Shown: positions 1-7,766 of the stretch, in pieces
How positions within the stretch are numbered: the stretch's first letter is position 1
Layout: the number at the start of each line of letters is the position of its first letter
Origin: Streptomyces katrae
GTDB taxonomy: Bacteria > Actinomycetota > Actinomycetes > Streptomycetales > Streptomycetaceae
DNA length: 64,000 nucleotides
Assembly: GCF_002028425.1 (NCBI RefSeq)
Contig: NZ_CP020044.1
Location: 1 to 64,000 of the forward strand
Direction: 5' to 3'
The notes under the pieces: generated by a model
What the model saw: only the letters and a program-made list of their open reading frames with translations
What the model was told of the DNA's origin: nothing
The model's database searches: none
Made by a program: the position numbers and the translations under genes

Positions 1-138
1 GGCGGCCAGGTGCTTGCGGACAACCTGCCGGCTGCCGCGATAGCCCCGTTCGCAGATTTCCAGAAACAGGCGGCTGCCGCTGACGTGGCCGAGACTTTCG
101 GTGAACCGGGTGTTCAAATACGGCTTGAACGGCCCGGG
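1..138 (-). pseudogene. ISL3-family transposase fragment, cut by the window edge
   Basis: The minus strand reads without a stop from about 138 to 1 and gives PFKPYLNTRF, then LFLEICERGYRGSRQVVRKHL. This matches the central segment of ISL3-type transposases (consensus roughly PYLhqRw...GYrGs...VRryL). The upstream half of such a transposase should lie to the right, but position 174 starts an unrelated CoA-transferase gene, so the 5' part is missing. Only a remnant is visible; its downstream part would lie outside the window. I saw no inverted repeat. The family call rests on motif recognition alone. Confidence 0.5.
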
Positions 139-173
139 AACCCGGAGGTGGCATTCAGTGCCATAGTGCGGGT

Positions 174-1562
174 ATGAGCTCTCCATTCTTCGCAGGTACG
201 TCGCAGGCTTGGGCGGCACTGGGTGCCGATTCTTCTCTGCTTGACCGGGTGTCCTTCGGCGGTCCGTCCGGAGGACTGCCAGCGCGGCTGCCCGTCATGG
301 AGCTGGCGCGGGCCACCGTCGCGGTGTGCTCGCTCGCGGCCGCCGAGCTCACCGCCGTACGCACAGGGCGGCCCGTTCCCCGGGTGCGGGTCGACGACGA
401 GTCGGTCGCGACGGCGTTCCTCAGCGACCGGCTGGTGCGGGTCGACGGGCAAGCGTGGGCGACCTTCGCGCCGCTGTCCCGGTTCTGGCGGGCGGCCGAT
501 GGATGGGTCCGTACGCACGCCAATTACCCGCACCATCGGGCCCGGTTGCTTGCCAGTCTCGGGGTGCCGGGGGACGCCGGCGAGGAGGCGGTTGCCGCGG
601 TGGCCGCGGCGATCGCGGAGCGTACCGCGCTGGAGGTGGAGGAGACCGTGTACGCGGCGGGCGGTCTGGCCGTCGCGGCACGCGGCCCCGAGGAGTGGGC
701 CAAGAGCGGGCAGGGGGTCCTAGTCGCGGGGCAGCCGCTGCTGACGACGGTGCGCGTCGACGACGCCCCGAGCAGGGTGCTCGGTGACGCCGCGCTGCCG
801 TGCGCAGGGCTGCGCGTCCTGGATCTGACCCGGGTGCTCGCCGGGCCGGTCGCCACCCGAACGCTGGCGCTGCTCGGGGCGGATGTGCTGCGGATCGACG
901 CCCCGCAGTTGCCGGAGAGTCAGGAGGCCCACAACGACACGGGGATGGGGAAACGCTCGACGACCCTGGACCTGGGTGATGCCACCGGCCGCCGGGTCTT
1001 CGAGGAGCTGCTCGACGAGGCGCACGTGGTGGTGACCGGTTACCGGCCGGGCGCGCTGGACCGGTTCGGGCTGACGCCCGAGGCGCTCGCCGGGCGCCGT
1101 CCGGGGCTCGTGATCGCACAGTTGTCCGCGTGGGGCCGTTACGGGCCGTGGCACGAGCGGCGCGGCTTCGACAGCCTGGTCCAAGTGGCCACCGGCATCG
1201 CCGAACTGGAGGGCTCGCCGGACTCGCCCGGCGCGCTGCCCGCCCAGGCGCTCGACCACGGCACCGGCTATCTGCTGGCGGCCGGGGTGCTGCGTGCGCT
1301 CACCGAGCAGCACCGCACGGGCGGCACCCGGCTGGTACGCCTGGCCCTGGCGCAGACCGCGCACTGGCTGGTCCACGACCTGGCCCCCGCTCCGGGCGAG
1401 GATGACGGTTTCGACGCCGGGCGCTGGCTGACCGAGACCGACAGCCCCATGGGCCGGCTGCGGCACGCGCTGCCGCCGGTGTCGTACGAGGGAGGCCCGG
1501 TGAACTGGGGACGCCCGCCGGGTCTGTGGGGCACGGACGCCGCGGTCTGGGGCGGCGCCTGA
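174..1562 (+). CDS. CaiB/BaiF-type (family III) CoA-transferase
   Basis: A 462-residue protein of the formyl-CoA transferase / carnitine CoA-transferase family, which moves CoA between acyl groups in the cytoplasm. The typical core lies at residues 210 to 350: VLDLTRVLAGPVATRTLALLGADVLRI is followed by a substrate loop (HNDTGMGKRSTTLDL) and then VVVTGYRPGALDRFGL. The N-terminal 200 residues are a weaker half with FWRAADGWVRTHANYPHHR, as in two-lobed actinobacterial members. Length is normal. The start is the ATG at 174; the ribosome-binding site is weak. It stands alone between two gene remnants and is not obviously part of the PKS cluster. The substrate cannot be told from sequence. Confidence 0.88.
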   Translation: MSSPFFAGTSQAWAALGADSSLLDRVSFGGPSGGLPARLPVMELARATVAVCSLAAAELTAVRTGRPVPRVRVDDESVATAFLSDRLVRVDGQAWATFAPLSRFWRAADGWVRTHANYPHHRARLLASLGVPGDAGEEAVAAVAAAIAERTALEVEETVYAAGGLAVAARGPEEWAKSGQGVLVAGQPLLTTVRVDDAPSRVLGDAALPCAGLRVLDLTRVLAGPVATRTLALLGADVLRIDAPQLPESQEAHNDTGMGKRSTTLDLGDATGRRVFEELLDEAHVVVTGYRPGALDRFGLTPEALAGRRPGLVIAQLSAWGRYGPWHERRGFDSLVQVATGIAELEGSPDSPGALPAQALDHGTGYLLAAGVLRALTEQHRTGGTRLVRLALAQTAHWLVHDLAPAPGEDDGFDAGRWLTETDSPMGRLRHALPPVSYEGGPVNWGRPPGLWGTDAAVWGGA

Positions 1563-1619
1563 CGGTCGCACAGTGAACAACCGTGCGGCACGGGTGAGGC
1601 CGGCCAGGGCTTATGACGG

Positions 1620-2039
1620 TCAGGGAAGGGCCTCCCCGTACTGAGCCAGTAGCGCCCGCAGCTGGAGAGCCTTGCCGTCCCCGCGGCCCTGAAGACGGTT
1701 CTTGTTGTTGCGCTTCCACCTGACGAGCGCCTTCTCCTGCTCGTCGCCGAGGGTCAGGCTCGGCTGTACGTGCCCCCGCACCGCCCCGAAGACCGCAAGT
1801 TGCTGGAGCATCGAGGCCCACTGGTCTCCACGCTGGTCCCAGGTCCATCCCGGCAACGCCTCGAGCTCGGCCTCCTGTACGGCCGACAGCACATCGCGGC
1901 GGGTACGCCAGGAGTTCAGCCAAACTCCCACTCGGTAGCCATTCCACTCCTCGCGCTGCTTGATCGACGAGACGCGCCGTCTCCTCCGCCTGCGGGGCGT
2001 CCAGGGCCCGGCTGGCGGGCTTCGCCCCCTGAAGCGCAC
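1620..2039 (-). pseudogene. Helicase-associated-domain protein remnant
   Basis: The open frame encodes up to 139 residues. From about residue 25 it reads EEWNGYRVGVWLNSWRTRR, then LEALPGWTWDQRGDQW, then one further partial repeat with FGHVQP-like spacing (AVRGHVQPSL). These are features of the tryptophan-rich helicase-associated (HA) repeats found in tandem at the C-terminus of actinomycete DEAD/DEAH helicases. Only about one and a half repeats remain and no helicase core is present. The first 20 residues are arginine-rich and look non-native, so the apparent ATG at 2039 is probably fortuitous. A small free-standing HA protein is possible but less likely than a 3' remnant. Confidence 0.5.
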
Positions 2040-2119
2040 ACGGGTGTGTCAGTGCTCTCGCCTAGCGTGAATGCAGAGTGCGTAAGTAGTGACCTGCGTG
2101 GATGGGTGGGGGAAACGGC

Positions 2120-2602
2120 ATGAGTGACCGTGTGGAGTGGCCGGCGGGGCGTGACAAGGACGCCGCGCTGGTCATCAGGACTGACTACGACGATGAGCAA
2201 GCGTGGGCGGCCGTGAAGGCGGCGCTGATGAAAACCTGGGGTGAGGAGGACGACTTCGAGCCGTACGTCCACATCGTCGACGATCCGGCGTGGACGGGTA
2301 TCACTCCCGCTCAGGTACTTTCCGAGGCATCCGCGCACGAAGAGCGCCACCACGTGGCCTATCTCGCTGACTACACCTCGATGCGGGAGGCCCCTGTCAC
2401 GCTGCTGGCGCTGTCCCTGCTGACCAGGCAGGAGTGCGAAAGCGACGAAGAGTTCGAAGCGTACGGCGGCTCGTTCCGCGTGGTGCCGTACGGGATCCAC
2501 GAGATGAACGCGAACCTGATGATCGCCAACCTCGACTTCGGCGATTTCGCGGACGTGGCCGGGGACGACCCCGAGGGCGTCTTCCGAGGCTTTGCCGACT
2601 GA
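2120..2602 (+). CDS. DUF6924-type hypothetical protein
   Basis: A 160-residue acidic soluble protein. It opens with ALVIRTDYDDEQAWAAVKAAL, continues with YVHIVDDPAWTGITPAQVL, and ends with FRVVPYGIHEMNANLMIANLDFGDFAD and VFRGF. This order of motifs is that of the DUF6924 family as I know it, common in Streptomyces and of unknown function. The ATG at 2120 is preferred over an in-frame ATG at 2102 because a G-rich Shine-Dalgarno-like stretch (GGGTGGGGGA) sits just before it, and because the first six residues of the longer form are only MGGGNG. No signal peptide or membrane segment is seen. Its neighbours are gene remnants, so context gives no clue to function. Confidence 0.8.
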   Translation: MSDRVEWPAGRDKDAALVIRTDYDDEQAWAAVKAALMKTWGEEDDFEPYVHIVDDPAWTGITPAQVLSEASAHEERHHVAYLADYTSMREAPVTLLALSLLTRQECESDEEFEAYGGSFRVVPYGIHEMNANLMIANLDFGDFADVAGDDPEGVFRGFAD

Positions 2603-2652
2603 AGCGCTCAGCCCGCCAACTCGGGCGCTCATCCGCCAGCTGAAGCGCTCAG
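2599..2652. repeat. Two 13-bp direct repeats, 41 bp apart
   Basis: CTGAAGCGCTCAG occurs at 2599-2611, overlapping the stop codon of the DUF6924-type gene, and again at 2640-2652. Each contains the palindrome AGCGCT. They could mark a small duplication or insertion footprint. Confidence 0.6.
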
Positions 2653-3003
2653 TCACACCAGGACCCATGCGAGGTCGCGCCCAGGTAGGCGTCGATCGCC
2701 TCGCGCAGGACGTCGGCCGTCTCGGTATCGGTCGTGCCGTGGAGTCTGCCACCCGCCGGCGCGGGGGTGCACCCTTCCGGCCGGCCTACGGGCGGGGGGC
2801 GTCTGACGGGTCCGGACCAGTCGCTCTGGTGGGATCCGCCTGCCCGTGAGGCTTTATTGCTGGAGTGGGCGCGGGCCGCGGCCATCTTGGCCGGCGACTC
2901 GAAGACGGCAGGCCGGTGGTCGTCGCGGCTGCCCTGCTCCGCGACGTAGGAAGTGTTTCTCGATCTCGTGACGTGGATGGGGTGTTGCGGCCAGGCTGTC
3001 GGA
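2653..3003. other. Intergenic region with no convincing gene
   Basis: About 350 bp. The minus strand has a 78-residue open frame ending near 2649 whose last part (TETADVLREAIDAYLG) resembles the end of a small ribbon-helix-helix or antitoxin-like protein, but the rest is low-complexity and I cannot support a gene. The right part is the leader of the IS5-type stub that follows. Confidence 0.4.
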
Positions 3004-3084
3004 ATGGGCCGTGGGGATGTGACGAACGCGGAGTGGAGCCGCCTGGAGTCGTTCTTGCCTCCTGGTGGCGCGGGCCCCGCGTGA
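3004..3084 (+). pseudogene. IS5-family transposase, N-terminal stub
   Basis: ATG at 3004 opens MGRGDVTNAEWSRLESFLP, the characteristic start of actinomycete IS5-type DDE transposases (usual form MxRGdLTdaeWerLepLLP). After 26 residues the frame ends at a TGA (3082-3084), exactly at the edge of a long hairpin. The rest of the transposase (about 240 residues) is absent, so this is a deletion remnant. Confidence 0.65.
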
Positions 3085-3132
3085 ACGCTGCGTGCCCGGC
3101 ACGGGAGTCCGTACCGGGCACGCAGCGTTCAC
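3081..3132 (-). terminator. Strong stem-loop downstream of the CHAP hydrolase gene
   Basis: GTGAACGCTGCGTGCCCGG (3081-3099) and its exact reverse complement (3114-3132) form a perfect 19-bp stem. The 14-nt loop can itself pair ACGG with CCGT. It lies 11 bp beyond the minus-strand stop codon at 3144, so it probably terminates that transcript. There is no clear U-tract, as is usual in actinomycetes. Confidence 0.75.
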
Positions 3133-3143
3133 GCGGCCGAGTA

Positions 3144-4430
3144 TCAGCTGCGCAGGTCGAGTGAGAGGGCGGTGGCGTTGCCGGCCTGGCCGGGGATCGC
3201 GTTGTCGTACCAGGTGCCCGCAGCGTCGCTGTAGATCTCGTGCAGGGTGCCGTTCTCGACGGCCTCGACGACGCGGCTGCCGTCCGCCTTGACGCGCACG
3301 GCGAGCGCGCTGATGCCGTCACCGACGCCGGGCACGGCGTTGTCGTGCCAGGCACCGGTGCTGTCGGTGTAGATCTCGTGCAGCCGGCCGCCCTTGGAGG
3401 CCTCGATCACGCGCTGGCCTGACGAGTTGTAGGAGAAGGCGAGTGCGCTGATGCCGCCTCCGACGCCGGGCACGGCGTTGTCGTGCCAGTTGCCGTCCGT
3501 GTCCGAGTAGATCTCGTGCAGCGTGCCGTTCTCCACCGCCTCGATCACGCGGTTGCCCTGGGGGCTGTAGGAGAAGGCGAGTGCGCTGATGCCGGTGCCG
3601 ATGCCGGGGACGGCGTTGTCGTGCCACGCGCCGGCCGGGTCGGTGTAGATCTCGTGCAGCACGCCGTCCTCGGCGGCCTCGACCACGCGGGCGCCGGTGG
3701 AGTCGTAGGAGAAGCCGAGGGCGTTGATGTTGCCCGGGATGCCGGGTACGGCGTTGTCGTGCCAGCCTGCGGCGTCGGTGTAGACCTCGTGCAGCGCGCC
3801 GCCCTCGACGGTCTCGATCACCCGGTTGTTCTTGGCCGGCGGCGCCGGGGGCGGCGGCGGGGTGGAGGTGTCCCGGCCGCCGATGGGCGAGACGTAGCCG
3901 CTGATCCTCTGCCCCCCGAGGTAGCTGCCGACCGCACCGTTGAAGTGGGTGTTGGCCGTGACATGCGAGGTGGCGGACCAGTTGCCGCGCACACCGCCCT
4001 GGTTGCCGCCGATGTCGTTGATCGTGCCGTCGCCGTTCACGGCCGTGACGAGGGCGACGTGGTCGGCGTGGCCGGCCCCGTCGTAGTTGAAGAGTATGGC
4101 GTCGCCGACGTGCGGGGTGCTGTGCAGGCCGCCGTTGTACCGGCCGAAGCTGCCGGCTGCGGAGTTCAGGCCGGTGACGTCCACGCCGTCCTGTGACCAG
4201 ACCCACTTGGCGAAGTCCGCGCACCAGGCCTCTGGGCCGCCGCTACAACTGGAGTAGAAGCCGGTGCTGCCCGCGCTGTTGGTGTCGCAGGCGCCCTTGC
4301 CGATGTTGTTGGCGGCGATGCCGACGATCGTCGAGCCCACGCTGGCGGAGGCGGACTGGGCGCCGAGCATCAGGGCGGGCACCAGCGTGCCGGCGGCGAC
4401 GGCGGTGGTGAGGAGGCGGTGCCAGGTGTC
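3144..4430 (-). CDS. Secreted CHAP-domain peptidoglycan hydrolase with C-terminal five-blade repeat domain; 5' end apparently lost
   Basis: The frame reads a signal peptide core (RLLTTAVAAGTLVPALMLG, then ASA), then a CHAP domain with its catalytic Cys in AWCADFAKWVW and His in GHADHVALVTAV, plus a later N/G-rich part (DIGGNQGG). This suggests an amidase or endopeptidase that cuts peptidoglycan. A PPPPPAPP linker leads to five repeats of about 45 residues. No ATG, GTG or TTG lies between the signal peptide and the region that is the antisense of the neighbouring regulator gene; the nearest in-frame ATG upstream (4796) lies inside that gene. The start codon and the first residues of the signal peptide therefore seem to have been lost at the junction near 4430. 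A downstream ATG (in ALMLGAQ) would lack a functional signal peptide. Probably a recently broken gene. Confidence 0.7.
   Translation of the reverse strand, partial: DTWHRLLTTAVAAGTLVPALMLGAQSASASVGSTIVGIAANNIGKGACDTNSAGSTGFYSSCSGGPEAWCADFAKWVWSQDGVDVTGLNSAAGSFGRYNGGLHSTPHVGDAILFNYDGAGHADHVALVTAVNGDGTINDIGGNQGGVRGNWSATSHVTANTHFNGAVGSYLGGQRISGYVSPIGGRDTSTPPPPPAPPAKNNRVIETVEGGALHEVYTDAAGWHDNAVPGIPGNINALGFSYDSTGARVVEAAEDGVLHEIYTDPAGAWHDNAVPGIGTGISALAFSYSPQGNRVIEAVENGTLHEIYSDTDGNWHDNAVPGVGGGISALAFSYNSSGQRVIEASKGGRLHEIYTDSTGAWHDNAVPGVGDGISALAVRVKADGSRVVEAVENGTLHEIYSDAAGTWYDNAIPGQAGNATALSLDLRS
3147..3830 (-). repeat. Five tandem ~45-residue repeats in the CHAP protein
   Basis: Five in-frame repeats with consensus RVIEAVENGTLHEIYSD..G.WHDNAVPG.G.GISALAFSY. 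At DNA level this is a run of units of about 135 to 138 bp. The number and unit length match a five-bladed, tachylectin-2-like beta-propeller, suggesting sugar (perhaps cell-wall GlcNAc) binding; the fold is inferred from repeat geometry only. Confidence 0.75.
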
Positions 4431-5003
4431 ACCGAGGCCCTCGGAAGCCAGCCCGGCAACCAGCGGCCCGAGGACCTCGCCGCCGGCCGACTCACCGACG
4501 CCGAGGCCCTCTCCCGCGGCATCGCCATGCGGACCCTCTACCAGGACTCGGCCCGCAACCAACCGCACGTCGCCACCTACGCCCACTGGCTGCTCAGCCA
4601 GGGCGGCGAGGTCCGCACCGCGGCCACCATCCCGCCGCGCATGGTGATCATCGACCGCAGCCAGGCACTCGTCCCGATCGACCCCGCGGACAACCGCAAG
4701 GGCGCCCTGTACGTGACCGAACCCGGCATCCTCGCCGCCCTGCTCGACCTCTTCGAACAGGCCTGGAACACGGCCGTCCCCCTCGGCGCCGCCCACCCCG
4801 AGGACACCCGGACCGGACTCACCGCCACCGAACGCGAACTACTGCGCCTGCTCGGCTCCGGACTCACCGACGACGCCGCAGGCCAGCGCCTGGGAATCTC
4901 ATCCCGCACCGTCGGCCGCCACATGTCCTCGATCATGGAGCGCCTCGGCGCCAGCAGCCGCTTCGAAGCCGGAATCAAAGCAGCGCACCGCGGCTGGCTC
5001 TGA
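4419..5003 (+). CDS. LuxR-type HTH regulator, C-terminal portion only
   Basis: The 194-residue frame starts MPGVTEALGSQPGN and then matches the second half of a family of Streptomyces regulators that have an N-terminal TrmB-like winged helix, a central sensor region and a C-terminal LuxR helix-turn-helix. Central-region signatures are AEALSRGIAMRTLYQDSARN, GGEVRTAATIPPRMVIIDR and ALVPIDPADNRKGAL. The HTH (residues 130 to 185) reads LTATERELLRLLGSGLTDDAAGQRLGISSRTVGRHMSSIM. Full-length relatives are about 320 residues, so roughly the first 130 are missing. The break coincides with the broken 5' end of the divergent CHAP gene. The short form keeps its DNA-binding domain and could be translated from the ATG at 4419, which is not the native start. 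Confidence 0.65.
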   Translation: MPGVTEALGSQPGNQRPEDLAAGRLTDAEALSRGIAMRTLYQDSARNQPHVATYAHWLLSQGGEVRTAATIPPRMVIIDRSQALVPIDPADNRKGALYVTEPGILAALLDLFEQAWNTAVPLGAAHPEDTRTGLTATERELLRLLGSGLTDDAAGQRLGISSRTVGRHMSSIMERLGASSRFEAGIKAAHRGWL

Positions 5004-5281
5004 GCCGCCCATCGGCGTCCCGCGCCGACTGCGACCCCTCGGCCGTACCGGGCACCGAGACCGGCCGTTGACGGTGCCCCCGTCCACCAAGGACGTGCAG
5101 AAGATGTCGTCGGGGCCGTTGATGTCGCCGTTGACGGCGACGGACCGGGTTGCCGTTGACGGGTGCAGGCGCTGACGGTGTGAGCCGGGGTGGCCAGCCC
5201 CGGTAGACGTGGCGGACCGTCACCTGCCGGGGGGCCACGGGGCGGACGTACCAGCCGGTGGTGCCTGCCGCGATCGCGCGT

Positions 5282-5388
5282 CCGACCGCGGAGTTGCTGG
5301 ATGCGGACCAGGTTGCCCGCGGGGTCGCGGAAGGCGCGGTCGCGGGTCGGCGTGCGGGAGGACGGTCGTGTGATGTCCGTGGCGAGCA
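5282..5388 (-). pseudogene. Glyoxalase/VOC-family C-terminal remnant
   Basis: One minus-strand frame reads TRDRAFRDPAGNLVRIQQL, close to the C-terminal strand of VOC-family (glyoxalase / bleomycin-resistance-like) proteins, where the DPxGN turn is characteristic. No N-terminal part and no start codon are visible. Short match; treat as a possible relic. Confidence 0.3.
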
Positions 5389-5428
5389 GGCCAGGTGAGG
5401 GCCTGGGGGCGGGCGGCCGGGCCCAAGG

Positions 5429-5446
5429 GGGGCGGTAGGGGCGGTA
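5429..5446. repeat. Tandem 9-bp repeat upstream of the sugar operon
   Basis: GGGGCGGTA occurs twice head to tail, followed by AGGGTG. It lies about 240 bp before the first sugar gene. It may be an operator or simply low-complexity sequence. Confidence 0.4.
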
Positions 5447-5685
5447 AGGGTGTCGGGGGGCGGGGGCGTCCCTAGGCTCCGGTGCAGGCCGGTTCACCCC
5501 TGGGCGCCGGGGCGGCTGTGGGGGACGGAACCGGTGGTGGGGCGTTCGGGGGCATCCGGCACGCGCGTCCCGCCCCACGACGGGGACCGTAGCGCGCCGC
5601 GGACGGTGTGCGCGCGTCCACCGATGGAGCCCGACACACCCGTCGCCGCCCGACGAGTCGGCAGACCGTCTGAGGAGAAGGCTCG

Positions 5686-6744
5686 ATGAAAGCCCTGGTC
5701 CTGTCCGGGGGTATGGGCACACGCCTGCGCCCCTTCACGTACTCGATGCCCAAACAGCTGATCCCGATCGCCAACCGGCCCGTCCTCCTGCACGTCATGG
5801 ACAACCTGCGCGCGCTCGGCGTGCGCGAGGTCGGGGTGATCGTCGGGGAGCGCCGCGACGAGATATCCGCGGTGCTGGGCGACGGCTCGCCGGTGGGGAT
5901 GGAGGTGACCTACATCCGCCAGGACGCGCCGCTCGGGCTCGCGCACTGCGTGCGGATCGCCCGGGACTTCCTGGGCGACGACGACTTCGTCATGTACCTC
6001 GGGGACGTGATGCTGACCGACGGCATCGTCGAGATGGCCGAGCGGTTCGCCCGCAACCGCCCCGAGGCGCAGGTGGTCGTGCAGCGGGTTGCGGACCCGA
6101 GGGCGTTCGGGCTGGCCGAGACGGACGCCGACGGGCGGGTGACGGCCCTGGTGGAGAAGCCCGAGCACCCGCGGGGCGACCTGGCGATGGTCGGCGTGTA
6201 CTTCTTCACGCCCGCGGTGCACGAGGCCGTCGCGGCGATCGGGCCCAGCGCGCGCGGCGAGCTGGAGATCACCGACGCGGTGCAGTGGCTGGTCGCCGAG
6301 GGCCGCGAGGTGCGGGCCGAGGTCTATCCGGGCTTCTGGAAGGACACCGGGCGCGTCGACGACATCATCGAGTGCAACCGCCAGGTACTGGGTTCGCTGC
6401 GGCGCGCCGTGGCGGGCGCGGTCTGCCCGGACAGCGAGGTCGTCGGCGACGTGGTCGTGGACCCGACGGCGCGGGTGACGCGCTCGCGGATCGTCGGGCC
6501 GGCCGTCGTCGGCGCGGGCTCGGTGATCAGCGACAGCCACATCGGCCCGTACACCGCCATCGGGGACGGCTGCGTCCTCGACGACACGGGCGTGGCCGAC
6601 TCGATCGTGCTGGCCGGGGCGACCGTGCGGGACGTTCCGGGCATCCACGGTTCGGTGATCGGCCGGGGCGCCGCGGTCAGTTCGGGCCGCTCGCGCCACC
6701 GGCTGCTGGTCGGCGACGACGCCCGGGTGGAGGTGGCGGTGTGA
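5686..6744 (+). CDS. rmlA: Glucose-1-phosphate thymidylyltransferase, long (StrD-like) form
   Basis: A 352-residue nucleotidyltransferase that makes dTDP-glucose from dTTP and glucose-1-phosphate, the first step of deoxysugar biosynthesis. The signature LSGGMGTRLRPFTYSMPKQL is at residues 6 to 25, YLGDVMLTDG near 105, VEKPEHPRG near 156 and GFWKDTGRVDDII near 217. The last 120 residues form hexapeptide-like repeats (left-handed beta-helix), typical of the long form found in antibiotic clusters (StrD type) rather than the shorter housekeeping RmlA. AGGAG lies 8 bp before the ATG. It is the first gene of a tight operon and overlaps the next gene by 4 bp. The role in making a sugar for the polyketide is inferred from context. 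Confidence 0.95.
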   Translation: MKALVLSGGMGTRLRPFTYSMPKQLIPIANRPVLLHVMDNLRALGVREVGVIVGERRDEISAVLGDGSPVGMEVTYIRQDAPLGLAHCVRIARDFLGDDDFVMYLGDVMLTDGIVEMAERFARNRPEAQVVVQRVADPRAFGLAETDADGRVTALVEKPEHPRGDLAMVGVYFFTPAVHEAVAAIGPSARGELEITDAVQWLVAEGREVRAEVYPGFWKDTGRVDDIIECNRQVLGSLRRAVAGAVCPDSEVVGDVVVDPTARVTRSRIVGPAVVGAGSVISDSHIGPYTAIGDGCVLDDTGVADSIVLAGATVRDVPGIHGSVIGRGAAVSSGRSRHRLLVGDDARVEVAV

Positions 6745-7766
6745 GGCTGCTGGTGACCGGCGCGGCCGGATTCATCGGGTCGCACTACGTGCGCACCCTG
6801 CTGGCCGGCGGGTACGCCGGCTACGAGGACGCCCGGGTGACGGTGGTGGACAAGCTCACCTACGCCGGCAACCGGGACAACCTGCCCGCCGCGCACCCCC
6901 GGCTGGACTTCGTGCGCGCCGACGTGTGCGACACGGCGCTGCTGCGCGAGCTGCTGCCGGGCCACGACGCGGTGGTGCACTTCGCGGCCGAGTCCCACGT
7001 GGACCGGTCGATCGACGGGGCCGCCGCCTTCACGGCGACCAACGTCGGCGGGACGCAGAGCCTGCTGGAGGCGTGCCTGGCCAGCGGGGTGGAGCGGGTG
7101 GTGCACGTGTCCACCGACGAGGTGTACGGCTCGATCGCCGAGGGCATGTGGACGGAGGAGTGGCCGCTGGCCCCCAACTCCCCGTACGCCGCATCCAAGG
7201 CGGGCTCGGACCTGTTGGCGCGCAGCTACTGGCGCACCCACGGGCTGGACGTGTCCATCACGCGCTGCTCCAACAACTACGGGCCGTACCAGCACGTGGA
7301 GAAGCTCATCCCCCGGTTCGTGACGAACCTGCTCGAGGGGCGGCCCGTGCCGCTGTACGGGCAGGGCGCCAACGTCCGCGAGTGGCTGCACGTCGACGAC
7401 CACTGCCGGGCCGTGCAGCTGGTGCTGGCCTCGGGCGGGGCCGGTGAGATCTACAACGTGGGCGGCGGGAACGAGCTGGCCAACCGGGACATCACCTACC
7501 AGCTGCTGGAGCTGTGCGGGGCGGGTCCGGAGATGGTCCGGTACGTCGCCGACCGCAAGGGGCACGACCTGCGGTACGCCCTCGACGACTCCAAGATCCG
7601 CGAGCAGCTGGGGTACGAGCCCCGGGTGCCGTTCGAGCGGGGCCTGGCCGAGACCGTCCAGTGGTACCGCGACCGGCCCGACTGGTGGAAGCCGCTGCTG
7701 GACGGCGGCGGCGCGGCCGCCGACGCGGGCGCCGCGGCGTTCGCGGGCGGGAGGGCCGCCGCGTGA
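6741..7766 (+). CDS. rmlB: dTDP-glucose 4,6-dehydratase
   Basis: A 341-residue extended SDR enzyme that converts dTDP-glucose to dTDP-4-keto-6-deoxyglucose using bound NAD+. The Rossmann motif TGAAGFIGS is at residues 6 to 14. The catalytic region has STDEVYGS (acid-base Asp/Glu pair) and SPYAASKAGSD (Tyr-x-x-x-Lys). RCSNNYGPYQ and EWLHVDDHC are family signatures. The GTG start at 6741 overlaps the previous stop as GTGA and is preceded by GGAGGTGG, which fixes the start. The C-terminal 25 residues are an Ala/Gly-rich tail not needed for the fold. It is translationally coupled to its neighbours on both sides. Confidence 0.95.
   Translation: MRLLVTGAAGFIGSHYVRTLLAGGYAGYEDARVTVVDKLTYAGNRDNLPAAHPRLDFVRADVCDTALLRELLPGHDAVVHFAAESHVDRSIDGAAAFTATNVGGTQSLLEACLASGVERVVHVSTDEVYGSIAEGMWTEEWPLAPNSPYAASKAGSDLLARSYWRTHGLDVSITRCSNNYGPYQHVEKLIPRFVTNLLEGRPVPLYGQGANVREWLHVDDHCRAVQLVLASGGAGEIYNVGGGNELANRDITYQLLELCGAGPEMVRYVADRKGHDLRYALDDSKIREQLGYEPRVPFERGLAETVQWYRDRPDWWKPLLDGGGAAADAGAAAFAGGRAAA

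Larger units (their letters stand above)
5004..5685. other. Non-coding boundary region at the left end of the PKS cluster
   Basis: Apart from a likely glyoxalase-fold remnant (5282-5388, minus strand) and a 9-bp tandem repeat (5429-5446), I see no gene. The last 200 bp before the deoxysugar operon must hold its promoter; no clear -35/-10 pair can be picked with confidence. Confidence 0.5.

Noticed and set aside
4431..4796. Extension of the CHAP gene to an ATG at 4796
   Set aside because: The added N-terminal residues are the exact antisense of the regulator gene and precede the signal peptide, so they are not a genuine N-terminus.
5429..5446. The GGGGCGGTA tandem repeat as a SARP operator for the sugar operon
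   Set aside because: Its 9-bp period does not fit the 11-bp phasing required, and only two copies are present.
4577..5722. Minus-strand open frame of 381 codons across the cluster boundary
   Set aside because: It is Arg/Pro-rich, lies antisense to the LuxR-type gene and runs into the rmlA start; only a short VOC-like patch inside it looks real.
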